A DNA stretch of 64,000 bases from a bacterium UBP14_UBA6098 (GTDB lineage Bacteria; UBP14; UBA6098), in contig DIWU01000011.1 of assembly GCA_002428525.1 (NCBI GenBank), positions 1-64,000 of the forward strand, written 5' to 3'. How positions within the stretch are numbered: the first letter of the stretch is position 1; each line of letters starts with the position of its first letter. A program made the position numbers and the translations under genes. Shown here piece after piece: positions 24,174-32,323 of the stretch. Below the pieces are notes generated by a model. That model made no database searches. It saw only the letters and a program-made list of their open reading frames with translations, and had not been told where the DNA came from.

Positions 24174-24698
24174 TTACTTGCTGACTTTGTGTTCGAGTTC
24201 TTCGAGCAGTTTATCGGTGATATCGAGGTTCTCGTCGATATAGGCGATATTCCCGCCGGCAACATCGAGCACGAGGTCGTAACCTTGGCTCTGGGCTATA
24301 TCTACGATGACTGTGTTGATTTTCTCGAGAAGCGGGGTCGTCAGCTCGGCATTGCGGCGTTCAGCCTTGCCACCGGTTCCGAATATCTCGGATAAGAATT
24401 GCTGATACGTTTTCTGTTTCTGCTGAATGAGCATTTGGCGCTCGCGCTTCTTGTCCTCCGAAAGGAGCAATGACTGCTGTTCCAGTTCGGACTGCATATC
24501 GATAATCTCCTTTTCATACTTGGTGGCCTCGGCCTCCCAAGTCGAGACATCCTTATCGAACTGGGCTTGCGCGTCCTGAAATGCCGAATAATCCGTGCGA
24601 AGTCTGTCGGAGTTGATATAACCGATCTTGAAGTCCGCGGCGCCTACGAAAGAAGCAATCATAAGCATCGCGCAAAGGACGATTGTGCTGAGTTTCAT
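24174..24698 (-). CDS. skp: OmpH/Skp-family periplasmic chaperone
   Basis: Skp is a trimeric periplasmic chaperone that holds unfolded outer-membrane proteins on their way to the BAM complex. The 174-residue product has a signal peptide (MKLSTIVLCAMLMIASFVGA), the family's start of the mature part FKIGYINSDRL, a long charged coiled coil (about residues 45-110), and the closing beta strand YDLVLDVAGGNIAYID. A GGGGA-type ribosome-binding site precedes the ATG. It is first in an operon with lpxD. The usual upstream neighbour bamA is not present; the divergent gene is glmM-like. Confidence 0.93.
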   Translation of the reverse strand: MKLSTIVLCAMLMIASFVGAADFKIGYINSDRLRTDYSAFQDAQAQFDKDVSTWEAEATKYEKEIIDMQSELEQQSLLLSEDKKRERQMLIQQKQKTYQQFLSEIFGTGGKAERRNAELTTPLLEKINTVIVDIAQSQGYDLVLDVAGGNIAYIDENLDITDKLLEELEHKVSK

Positions 24699-24736
24699 TT
24701 TTCCCCTTTCGGCTTTTTTGGTTCGTTAATTGCATA

Positions 24737-24764
24737 AATATAATCCATGCGAAAACGATAGCAA
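24737..24764 (-). promoter_or_regulatory. Promoter of the skp-lpxD operon
   Basis: On the minus strand TTGCTA (24764-24759), a 16-bp spacer and TATATT (24742-24737) precede a ~35-nt leader and the skp start. Confidence 0.5.
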
Positions 24765-24836
24765 GCTATAATTTTACGTCGTTTCGTTTTGGCTATGTTG
24801 AAGTAGCAAGGGCTATACCATATTGAAGGAGTTGCT

Positions 24837-26159
24837 TTGTTAAAAGAGAGTATTAGCGGCGTCAGAGGAATTGTCGGCGACGGCCTCACGCCGGAGCTTT
24901 TAATCGCCTATTGTTCGGCCTTTGCGCGCATCCTTCCTCGGGGACCTATTGTTGTTGGAAGGGACAGCCGGGGAAGCGGCGGGGCAATATCGAACTTGGT
25001 CTGCGGAGCTTTGCGCCTTGCGAGCAGGGATGTCATCGACATTGGGGTTCAGGCCACTCCAACGGTGGAGGTTTATGTCGATGAGGTCGAGGCCGCGGGT
25101 GGAATTATAATTACCGCAAGCCACAATCCGGCTGAGTGGAACGCCTTGAAATTCCTCGGTCGAGGCGGCCTGTTCCTCGACTCGAAGGGTTTTGAACAGC
25201 TTTTAAAAGCGAAAGGCGAAAAACCGAGCTGGTCGCGTTACGACGGTGTCGGCGGCTATTGCTTTCGCGAGGATGCAACAGAGTTCCATATAGAGAGAGT
25301 GTTAGGATTGCGTTTCATCGATATCGATAGGATACGCTCGCGTCGATTTCGCGTAGTAGTCGATGCTAATGGCGGGACGGGCGGAGTTGCACTGCTCCCG
25401 ATGTTACATAAACTAAATTGTGAAGTGATAGAACTTAACTGCATACCGGATGGGAACTTTATTCATGGCGCAGAGCCAATCCCGGAACACCTTAAATCGC
25501 TCGGTGAAGAGGTCCGCCGCACTCGCGCCGACCTCGGCTTGGCCACCGATCCCGACGCAGACAGGCTGGCTCTCGTCGATGAGAACGGCGAGGCTATCGG
25601 CGAGGAATGGACTCTCGCGCTTGGCGTGGCGGAGGTTTTAAACTTCGAATCGGGCCCTGTGGTGGTCAATCTATCGACGAGCGCGATGGTCGAGGCCCTC
25701 GGCCGGCCGGTGTTTCGTATGCCGGTCGGTGAGATTAATGTCGTGATGAAGATGCTCGAGATCGGTTCCCCGGCGGGAGGCGAGGGCAACGGCGGCCTGA
25801 TCGTGCCGGCCTGCCACCCCGGAAGGGACGCGCTTCTCGCGGCGGCGGTGATTCTCGGCCGACTCGCGCGAATTGGGGTCTCCCTATCCGAATCGCGATC
25901 GGCTTTTCCAAGACTGCATATGATCAAAACCAAGCTCACCAGTCATCGGCAGATCGACGAAAAACTCTTCGATGAGCTTGTCGAAAAACTCGCCCCTCAA
26001 AGAACCGATTTTTCCGACGGAATAAGGCTTTCATGGCCTGAACGCTGGGTGCATATTCGTTCCTCAAACACCGAGCCGATAATCAGAATCATCGCGGAGG
26101 CGCCGAACGAAAGCGAATGCAGGAGCTTGATCGGTAAGGTCGAGGCCGCAATGGCATAA
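24837..26159 (+). CDS. glmM: Phosphoglucosamine/phosphomannomutase (GlmM-like)
   Basis: This 440-residue alpha-D-phosphohexomutase carries all four family sites: phospho-Ser S95 in TASHNPAEW, the Mg2+ loop DPDADR (D238, D240, D242), the sugar loop GGEGNGG, and the phosphate-binding RSSNTEPIIRI. Because glmS follows 42 nt downstream, the most likely reaction is glucosamine-6-phosphate to glucosamine-1-phosphate for UDP-GlcNAc synthesis. The sequence style also fits archaeal-type GlmM/phosphomannomutase, so substrate preference is inferred from context. The TTG start at 24837 is supported by AAGGAG 5 nt upstream. Confidence 0.88.
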   Translation: MLKESISGVRGIVGDGLTPELLIAYCSAFARILPRGPIVVGRDSRGSGGAISNLVCGALRLASRDVIDIGVQATPTVEVYVDEVEAAGGIIITASHNPAEWNALKFLGRGGLFLDSKGFEQLLKAKGEKPSWSRYDGVGGYCFREDATEFHIERVLGLRFIDIDRIRSRRFRVVVDANGGTGGVALLPMLHKLNCEVIELNCIPDGNFIHGAEPIPEHLKSLGEEVRRTRADLGLATDPDADRLALVDENGEAIGEEWTLALGVAEVLNFESGPVVVNLSTSAMVEALGRPVFRMPVGEINVVMKMLEIGSPAGGEGNGGLIVPACHPGRDALLAAAVILGRLARIGVSLSESRSAFPRLHMIKTKLTSHRQIDEKLFDELVEKLAPQRTDFSDGIRLSWPERWVHIRSSNTEPIIRIIAEAPNESECRSLIGKVEAAMA

Positions 26160-26201
26160 CAGTTGCGTTTCACATTATAAAAACGAAAATCGAGGAGAAA
26201 A

Positions 26202-28049
26202 ATGTGCGGAATCGTCGGATATATCGGAAAACAAGAGGCTACGCCGATCTTGCTCGACGGCCTAAAGCGGCTTGAATACCGCGGTTATGACTCCTCGGGA
26301 ATCGCCCTGATTGCGGGGGGAAAGATCCGAACCACCAAGATTGCGGGAAAGCTCGATAAACTTGCTCGAGAGATTAATAAAAACGATTTTCACTCTTGTG
26401 TCGGGATTGCGCACACACGCTGGGCTACTCACGGCGAACCCAATAATATCAACGCTCATCCCCATTCGGACTGCACGGGTAAAATTGCTGTGGTTCATAA
26501 CGGAATTATCGAAAACTACCGCGCTCTGCGCCAATACCTTACAAATAAAGGTCATAAATTCACTACCGAAACCGACACAGAGGTTATCGCTCATCTAATT
26601 GAAGATATTTACGGCGACGGCACAGCATTGCCCTTCTGGAAGGCGGTTCGCGAAGCGCTTCGTGAGGTCGAGGGCACCTACGGCATCGCCGTTCTTTTCG
26701 AGGACGAACCGGATAAAATCTTCGCGGCGCGCCACGGAAGCCCGCTTTTAGTCGGTATCGGCGAGGGCGAAAGCATCATCGCCTCGGATGCTTCTGCAAT
26801 AATTCGCTACACCGACCGCGTTATTTATCTCGACGAGGGAACCCTGGCGACTATCAAGGCGAATTCGGTGAAAATGAGCACCCTCGATGCCGAGGAGGTT
26901 ATCCCCCATGTCGAAAAACTGTCGATGTCGCTCTCCGAGATCGAGAAGGGCGGCTTCGACCATTTTATGCTGAAGGAGATCTTCGAGCAGGCGGATACCC
27001 TGCGAAATGCAATTCGCGGCCGACTCAACTCCGAGGACGGCACCTCGAGGTTGAACGGCCTCGAAAACTATTTCGACCATTTGAAGGATGTCGATCGGAT
27101 ACTGCTCACCGCCTGCGGAACCAGTTGGCATGCGGCGCTGATCGGCGAATATCTCATCGAGGATCTTGCGCGGATCCCGGTCGAGGTCGATTATGCCTCC
27201 GAATTCCGCTATCGCGGGCCGATCATTCGCGAAAAGGATGCGCTGTTCGTCATCAGCCAGTCCGGCGAAACCGCCGACACGCTCGCGGCATTGCGCGAAG
27301 CCAAGCGCCAAGGGGCTCCGGTCTTCGGTATCGTCAATGTCGTCGGTTCGACAATAGCTCGGGAAACCGATGCAGGTGTCTATATTCATGCCGGCCCCGA
27401 GATAGGCGTCGCCTCGACAAAAGCCTTCACGAGCCAGCTTATGGTTCTCAGCGAGGTCGCGCTCCTGCTCGCCCGTATGCACGGCCTTTCCACAGCAAGG
27501 GGCAGAGAACTCGTGAAAGAACTTCTCGCGGTTCCGGACAAAGTCCAAGGTGTTCTCGATCGCGAGCGCGAAACCTCCGCAATTAAAAAGATCGCCGAGG
27601 AATACGCCGGCTTCAATAATTTCCTATACCTCGGACGCGGAATAAACTATCCGGTCGCACTCGAGGGCGCGCTGAAACTCAAAGAAATCAGCTATGTCCA
27701 CGCCGAGGGCTACCCAGCCGCCGAGATGAAGCACGGGCCAATCGCTCTCATCGACAAAGACATGCCCGCAGTTTTCATCGCAACCGAAGACCCGCTTTAT
27801 GACAAAATCCTCTCCAATATCGAGGAGGTGCGAGCCCGTGGCGGAAAAATTCTTGCATTTGCCACCGAGGGCGATTCCCGAATCGCAGAACTCGCGCATA
27901 ATGTCATTTATCTGCCTCCCGCAGACCCGCTCGTCATGCCGATGATCGCCGCGATTCCGCTCCAGCTTCTCGCCTACTTCGTAGCAGTTTTTCGCGGAAC
28001 CGATGTCGATCAACCGCGAAACCTCGCAAAGTCTGTCACCGTAGAGTAA
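26202..28049 (+). CDS. glmS: Glutamine-fructose-6-phosphate aminotransferase
   Basis: GlmS makes glucosamine-6-phosphate from fructose-6-phosphate and glutamine, the first step of hexosamine supply for peptidoglycan and lipid A. The 615-residue protein is full length: class II glutamine amidotransferase domain with Cys2 as nucleophile (MCGIVGYIG, RLEYRGYDSSG), two SIS sugar-phosphate isomerase domains (SQSGETADT and SYVHAEGYPAAEMKHGP), and the invariant C-terminus NLAKSVTVE. GAGGAG lies close upstream of the ATG. The gap to glmM is too short for a glmS ribozyme, so control is probably at the shared promoter. Confidence 0.98.
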   Translation: MCGIVGYIGKQEATPILLDGLKRLEYRGYDSSGIALIAGGKIRTTKIAGKLDKLAREINKNDFHSCVGIAHTRWATHGEPNNINAHPHSDCTGKIAVVHNGIIENYRALRQYLTNKGHKFTTETDTEVIAHLIEDIYGDGTALPFWKAVREALREVEGTYGIAVLFEDEPDKIFAARHGSPLLVGIGEGESIIASDASAIIRYTDRVIYLDEGTLATIKANSVKMSTLDAEEVIPHVEKLSMSLSEIEKGGFDHFMLKEIFEQADTLRNAIRGRLNSEDGTSRLNGLENYFDHLKDVDRILLTACGTSWHAALIGEYLIEDLARIPVEVDYASEFRYRGPIIREKDALFVISQSGETADTLAALREAKRQGAPVFGIVNVVGSTIARETDAGVYIHAGPEIGVASTKAFTSQLMVLSEVALLLARMHGLSTARGRELVKELLAVPDKVQGVLDRERETSAIKKIAEEYAGFNNFLYLGRGINYPVALEGALKLKEISYVHAEGYPAAEMKHGPIALIDKDMPAVFIATEDPLYDKILSNIEEVRARGGKILAFATEGDSRIAELAHNVIYLPPADPLVMPMIAAIPLQLLAYFVAVFRGTDVDQPRNLAKSVTVE

Positions 28050-28060
28050 ACCCACCACAA

Positions 28061-28225
28061 GGGGGCGTCGGCCCGACCGAAGGTCGGCACGAGGCGGTCG
28101 AGAAACGATTACGAATATGCACAGCCGGCCGCCTCGACCGCCTCGTCGGCCCCGCGCGAAAGGCCGGGAAATACACCGCAAATCGGCAGGCCTCGCGGCC
28201 TTTCGCTCGGGGCGCCGACGCCCCC
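28061..28225 (+). repeat. Structured intergenic repeat, copy 1
   Basis: This 165-bp element lies just after glmS. It is closed by a perfect 12-bp inverted repeat (28061-28072 with 28214-28225). Inside, in order, are a CCGACC-GAA-GGTCGG hairpin (28073-28087), a 12-bp stem GAGGCGGTCGAG/CTCGACCGCCTC (28091-28102 with 28133-28144), and a 10-bp stem GCGAAAGGCC/GGCCTTTCGC (28156-28165 with 28197-28206). The layout is a three-armed multibranch structure shared with a second copy 1.9 kb away. It could be a MITE-like element or a structured RNA. Confidence 0.85.
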
Positions 28226-28249
28226 TACTTTAGGGAGGTTTTTAGCGCT

Positions 28250-28281
28250 AAAAAAAGGCGGCCCCTTCGAGTCGCCTTTTT
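28250..28281. terminator. Bidirectional terminator between glmS and the T9SS-cargo gene
   Basis: AAAAAGGCG (28252-28260) pairs with CGCCTTTTT (28273-28281) around a 12-base loop. T-runs follow on both strands, five on the plus strand and seven on the minus strand. It ends both convergent transcripts. Confidence 0.8.
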
Positions 28282-28304
28282 GAATGCGATTAATTCGAGA
28301 GAGA

Positions 28305-29876
28305 TTACTTCATATAGACCGCACGGCGGGTATCTATTTGGTCTTTGAAGGTTGTTCTGATCAGGTAAACCCCTGTCGGAAGATCGGCGGCGGGTTGCCA
28401 ATATTTGCAAACTTCGCCATCGAATATCTCGAGGGCGTCGATGCGGCTTCCGCGAAGATCGTAAACCTCGATCCGAGCGCCTGCCGGAGCAGAGATCTTA
28501 CAAGCCGAGTTGAATGGATTGGGATTAACCGAAACCAGCTCGTTCAGTTTCGGCAAAGAAGATTCGTCGATGAAAAGAGCGCCGGCAGGGAATGTAAAAT
28601 CGTCACGACCGTCTGAAGCTGTGAATGTGAAATCGGCACCAAAGCCGTGATAGCCGGGGATCACACCGTAATACCAGATACCATTGATCCAGCCATAGGG
28701 TCCGCCGATCGAGCTTTTTTGAAGGTGATAGGTCGTCCTTCCGACAAGTTCGAGATTAACATACTCGGGTGGATTCTCGTCGGCATCCTGATATGTGACT
28801 CCAACCTCTGTCTGATTAAGACCAACATTGTAGTTTGCATACGGGCCGGTGAGAACAGGCGGGGTATTCGGTGCACCGGGGGCGGATTTCCATTCGGCGA
28901 TGGGATTTTTGTAATAGGCATGGCCGTTTTTCATTTCGTCGGCCATGTAGAAGTGCGTGCTCATCGAAAAGATACTTCCCGAAATATGAAGATGCATCGT
29001 CGATGCTGAGATATTGAGGTATCTGATATTATTGGGGAAGGTTCCGAAAGCGGCATCTCCCGTAATAGTGCTGATAAGACAGGACACAAACATCGTCTCC
29101 GCAACAACCTCGATCTCCGCAGGCCCGACAACCCAAATCTCGGACTCGTTAATGACCTTAAGGACTCCGGGGACTAATTCGACGTGACCGCCGGCATCGG
29201 GTGGATTGGCGGCGCGGCATTTCGCAATGGAGAAGAAGGTTGTGCCGGAGGGCTGAGCTGGATTGTTAATCGAGAACAGGTAACCATAATTATCGTCATA
29301 AAGATCGACAATGCCACCCCAATAACTTCCATCGGTCTCGCGCCAGTCGTCATTGGCCTTGATCATAACACCGTAGAAACGAGTCGAGGACATACAAAAT
29401 CCCGCTTTAACGATATCGAGCCATTCACCAGCACCATAAGCAACAGAATCGAGTCCGGCAGGATCATCCCAAAGAACATAATAATTCATCGGAAGTCTGC
29501 ATGTCGAAGACCCTGTATAAACCGGTGTCTGCCCCGCCCATGTCTCCGGCCCCTCGAAATAGAAGCGCCAATGAGCATCGCCGGCGATCGGCCCGGTTGT
29601 CGCGGTGTATCTGTCCCCCGCGTCGAGAACAGCATCGACATTCGACCAGCTGTTCTGGCCGTCGATGCTGTAGTAGAACTTCTTTATACTTACAGGGCTT
29701 GCGGGTTCGGCTTCGTTGCGAAGATCGCATTGCCCATAAAGAGCTTCGCTCGCCGACCTCGCCCTAACGCCCGCATCATACTGATACGGCGGAATGCTGT
29801 CTGACGGCGACACCGCCAATAAAAGCCCTCCGAAAAGGACAGTAATCGCGCAAATCAATGACAATCTGTCGATCAT
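28305..29876 (-). CDS. Secreted protein with type IX secretion (type A) sorting domain
   Basis: The 523-residue product has a signal peptide (MIDRLSLICAITVLFGGLLLA), a beta-rich middle with no family I recognise, and a C-terminal T9SS type A sorting domain. That domain has NPNPFNSACKI, IEVYDLRGSRI and GVYLIRTTF, the hallmarks of cargo exported through SprA and cleaved at the surface. ATG 29876 is supported by GGAGG 5 nt upstream and by the signal peptide; the open frame beyond it runs into a repeat. The gene is flanked by two direct copies of the ~165-bp structured repeat and closed by a shared terminator. Function of the mature part is unknown. Confidence 0.85.
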   Translation of the reverse strand: MIDRLSLICAITVLFGGLLLAVSPSDSIPPYQYDAGVRARSASEALYGQCDLRNEAEPASPVSIKKFYYSIDGQNSWSNVDAVLDAGDRYTATTGPIAGDAHWRFYFEGPETWAGQTPVYTGSSTCRLPMNYYVLWDDPAGLDSVAYGAGEWLDIVKAGFCMSSTRFYGVMIKANDDWRETDGSYWGGIVDLYDDNYGYLFSINNPAQPSGTTFFSIAKCRAANPPDAGGHVELVPGVLKVINESEIWVVGPAEIEVVAETMFVSCLISTITGDAAFGTFPNNIRYLNISASTMHLHISGSIFSMSTHFYMADEMKNGHAYYKNPIAEWKSAPGAPNTPPVLTGPYANYNVGLNQTEVGVTYQDADENPPEYVNLELVGRTTYHLQKSSIGGPYGWINGIWYYGVIPGYHGFGADFTFTASDGRDDFTFPAGALFIDESSLPKLNELVSVNPNPFNSACKISAPAGARIEVYDLRGSRIDALEIFDGEVCKYWQPAADLPTGVYLIRTTFKDQIDTRRAVYMK

Positions 29877-29910
29877 CTTTTCCTCCCTTTGAGGTTGTAA
29901 ATTTTGATAA

Positions 29911-29938
29911 AATATATCTCTAAATTTCCGGCACGCAA
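29911..29938 (-). promoter_or_regulatory. Promoter of the T9SS-cargo gene
   Basis: On the minus strand TTGCGT (29938-29933), a 16-bp spacer and TATATT (29916-29911) precede a short leader with GGGAGG and the ATG at 29876. Confidence 0.45.
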
Positions 29939-29989
29939 GTGAAACTTGTCTCTTAAAAATCCCCTCCGATAAAACACTACTCACGCGAG

Positions 29990-30151
29990 GGGCGTCAGCC
30001 CGACCGAAGGTCGGCACGAGGCGGTCGAGAGCAAATCGCTGAAGAGGAAAAGTTACAGCCTCGACCGCCTCGTTGGTCCCTCGCGAAAGGCCGGAAAGAT
30101 AAAAAGTATGAGACCGGCCTTCACGGCCTTTCGCGAGGGGCGCTGACGCCC
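29990..30151 (+). repeat. Structured intergenic repeat, copy 2
   Basis: This copy has the same order of elements as copy 1: outer stem GGGCGTCAGC/GCTGACGCCC (29990-29999 with 30142-30151), hairpin CCGACC-GAA-GGTCGG (30000-30014), stem GAGGCGGTCGAG/CTCGACCGCCTC (30018-30029 with 30060-30071), and a perfect 15-bp stem CCTCGCGAAAGGCCG/CGGCCTTTCGCGAGG (30079-30093 with 30124-30138). The loops differ freely between copies. In the outer stem, GTCGG/CCGAC of copy 1 is GTCAG/CTGAC here, a compensatory pair change. Both copies point the same way. Confidence 0.85.
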
Positions 30152-30175
30152 GAGGTTAGTTGAAGCGAAGTCGGT

Positions 30176-30853
30176 TTATTGCTCGCTGGTTATACTTTCG
30201 AGTCGATATTGGATTCGGCCGTTGTCGTAGAGAACGAGAGTGTGAGGTTTATTTACATTGTAATAGCTGTATTGCACGTCGCTCCCGAAATCGAGGGCGA
30301 CCTTATAGGTTTGGAATTCGCCTGCGGGAACTTGAGTTTTCTCTTTGCCCTTCACGACGACCGCCGCAGTCATGAATGAGGCGTTAGCGGGGATAAACAT
30401 TGTGAATTTCTGTTTTTCGACAGTGAAATTCATAGCCGGAAGGGAGAACAGCAACTGGTCGTTGTGAAGTAGCGGTCTATTGGGGATTTCGACTACGGCG
30501 TTTTCCTCGCCGCTCGGGGTGGTAGCGTCGATTATCACCGAGTCGCCTTGGAATTGGCATTGGATGATGTAATCGCCGTTGTAGTGAATTGTCTTTTCGC
30601 CGTAAAAGGGCTCCATCGAGGGAAGTTTCAAGGTGACGAAACTCTCGTTGATCGAGTCGTCTATGACGAGCACATCGCCTTCGACCTCGACAATAACGGT
30701 TGTTTTAACGAGCTCTTCGCCCGTAGCGATATCGAAGAGGCCGTAGGTATAGGTCGTTTTGCCCTTAAACACCGTGCCGTCGAGAACAATATCGGGCATT
30801 CCGGCAACCAGCAACGGCAACTGAATCAGGAGTAGTAAAGCTATCTTTTTCAT
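30176..30853 (-). CDS. Exported protein, DUF3108-like
   Basis: The 225-residue product begins with a signal peptide (MKKIALLLLIQLPLLVAG) and is otherwise beta-rich. The C-terminal part, with VPAGEFQTYKVALDF, YYNVNKPHTLVLYDNG and RIQYRLESI, resembles DUF3108-type periplasmic proteins, though only loosely. ATG 30853 overlaps the stop codon of the intramembrane-protease gene (ATGA), so this is the last gene of the sigma-factor operon and is probably translationally coupled. An outer-membrane-side sensor or target in the stress response is plausible but unproven. Confidence 0.75.
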   Translation of the reverse strand: MKKIALLLLIQLPLLVAGMPDIVLDGTVFKGKTTYTYGLFDIATGEELVKTTVIVEVEGDVLVIDDSINESFVTLKLPSMEPFYGEKTIHYNGDYIIQCQFQGDSVIIDATTPSGEENAVVEIPNRPLLHNDQLLFSLPAMNFTVEKQKFTMFIPANASFMTAAVVVKGKEKTQVPAGEFQTYKVALDFGSDVQYSYYNVNKPHTLVLYDNGRIQYRLESITSEQ

Positions 30854-31509
30854 TCTTTTCCTTTTCCATAGAGGAGGTTCGATAGGCACCATATTGTGAA
30901 GGCGACCGCCGCAATCAATAACTCGGTTCCGAGAACACCGAGGGATTTCATATAAAATACGGCCGCAAAGTTGGACAACGAGTGTAACAGCATCGCGAAG
31001 GGGAGTCCCCAGAGAATCCTTCGCCAATTGCCGGACCCGACCGCTATCGAGGTGAGACCGACATGGAAGAATATCGCCGAGGCCCTCTCGGCAATGGCCG
31101 CCCAGCCGATATCGCCTGAGTAAAGCCCGACTAAGATTATTGCCTCGACAAGGCCGAAACCCGCTCCGGCGAAGGGGCCGAGGAGGTTTCTCGATGTTCC
31201 GATTCTGAGGCCGATAAGAAGCAGAGTCACCGGGAGCAGGGCCTTGAAGAACTCCTGCACCACCCCCGAGGGAGCGATGAGAATCAGATTCCTGAGCCAA
31301 ATCGGAAGCTCAGATCCGAGAATCGCGTCGCCCAACGCCGACTGGATCGGCATTTGGATATAAAACACCGCCGCAAAAGACACGCCGCCCCATAAAAGCG
31401 CGAGAATCCATCCGAAACCCATACGCTTGTTCCGTATAATAAACGGCAACAACGCTAAGAAAGCGAAAGCGGTGAAAAGCGCCATCCTCAGGGGAATTGG
31501 GATACTCAC
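30850..31509 (-). CDS. YhfC/PrsW-like glutamic-type intramembrane protease
   Basis: This 219-residue, roughly seven-helix membrane protein places polar residues inside helices as in the YhfC/PrsW glutamic protease group: QEFFK (E86, K89), GFGLVE (E122), ERASAIFFH (E141, H149) and LLHSLSN (H176, N180). PrsW in Bacillus cleaves the anti-sigma factor RsiW. Here the gene sits in an operon with an ECF sigma factor and a membrane anti-sigma factor, which supports the same kind of role. It starts at GTG 31509, overlapping the ybjQ stop by 4 nt. The family call rests on motif spacing and is moderately secure. Confidence 0.72.
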   Translation of the reverse strand: MSIPIPLRMALFTAFAFLALLPFIIRNKRMGFGWILALLWGGVSFAAVFYIQMPIQSALGDAILGSELPIWLRNLILIAPSGVVQEFFKALLPVTLLLIGLRIGTSRNLLGPFAGAGFGLVEAIILVGLYSGDIGWAAIAERASAIFFHVGLTSIAVGSGNWRRILWGLPFAMLLHSLSNFAAVFYMKSLGVLGTELLIAAVAFTIWCLSNLLYGKGKE

Positions 31510-31835
31510 TTCTCCCCTTCCCGCTCGAGGACAACCGCGGTGCCATATGCGAGAAGCTCCGCCGCGCCTTGCATCATACTGTTAGTTGTAAATCGCACCG
31601 TCAAAACGGCGTTAGCGCCGAGCGAAACCGCATCGGCTTGCATCCGATCGAGGGATTGTTCACGGGCCTCGGCGACCATCTTCGTATAATCGACTATCTC
31701 TCCGCCGGCGATGTTGCGAAGCGCGGCCATAATATCATGGCCGATATTCCTCGCGCGGATTGTATTCCCTTTAACTAAACCGAGCGTCTTGACTACCCTA
31801 TAACCGGCGACGCTTTCGGTAGTCACCATGATCAT
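31506..31835 (-). CDS. YbjQ/UPF0145-family protein
   Basis: The 109-residue product matches the YbjQ (UPF0145/DUF74) family along its length: VTTESVAGYRVVKTLGLVKG, a GEIVDYTKM turn, a helix with EAREQSLDRM, and GANAVLTVRFTT. These small proteins form pentameric rings and have no established function. ATG 31835 follows GGGAGG by 7 nt and overlaps the anti-sigma stop codon. It is the third gene of the sigma-factor operon. Its inclusion between regulator and protease is unexplained. Confidence 0.9.
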   Translation of the reverse strand: MIMVTTESVAGYRVVKTLGLVKGNTIRARNIGHDIMAALRNIAGGEIVDYTKMVAEAREQSLDRMQADAVSLGANAVLTVRFTTNSMMQGAAELLAYGTAVVLEREGEK

Positions 31836-32323
31836 AAATCGACCTCCCGATATCGTTCGTTTTTGTTTCTGAAGCATTTTTCCCTGATTATCGAGATCAA
31901 CAGAGTAATAGTTCCGACACCCGCGCACGCAACCCCGATTTTCAACAAAGTTGGAACCTCGGGATCGGCGAAGAACTCGGTGAAAACAGCATAAAGGCCA
32001 TAACAAAGCAATATTATCAAACCCACCGAGAGGAAAATCCACCCGATCCCGCGTTCGATGCGGTTGTATATCCCCTTCCAGTAGAGTCTCCACGCCTCGT
32101 CGGAGGGTGCGGCGAATTTCATATTCATCGTGATCCCCTTCAAATTTTCGATGGCGGCACGAAACTGCCTGCATCTCTCGCAAAGAGCGAGATGCTCCTC
32201 CACTGCCTTTCTTTCATTCTCGTCGAGTTCGCCGTCGGTGAATGCGGATACCCTCGCTCCCCAAGCCTCTTCGCAAGGGGTGAAGGGCGAATCGACCGGC
32301 AACTTGTCATTTTCTTCATTCAT
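31832..32323 (-). CDS. Zinc-finger anti-sigma factor (membrane-anchored)
   Basis: This 163-residue protein has an N-terminal ZAS-type anti-sigma domain with H-x3-C-x2-C in EEHLALCERCRQF, a linker, and two hydrophobic segments (GWIFLSVGLIILLCYGLYAVF and IGVACAGVGTITLLI). Such proteins hold an ECF sigma factor at the membrane until proteolysis or a redox signal frees it. It begins 8 nt inside the end of the sigma gene and ends overlapping ybjQ. The downstream YhfC/PrsW-like protease is the obvious candidate to cleave it. Confidence 0.9.
   Translation of the reverse strand: MNEENDKLPVDSPFTPCEEAWGARVSAFTDGELDENERKAVEEHLALCERCRQFRAAIENLKGITMNMKFAAPSDEAWRLYWKGIYNRIERGIGWIFLSVGLIILLCYGLYAVFTEFFADPEVPTLLKIGVACAGVGTITLLISIIREKCFRNKNERYREVDL

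Noticed and set aside
26160..26201. glmS ribozyme upstream of glmS
   Set aside because: The gap to the preceding gene is only 42 nt, far too short for the ribozyme fold.
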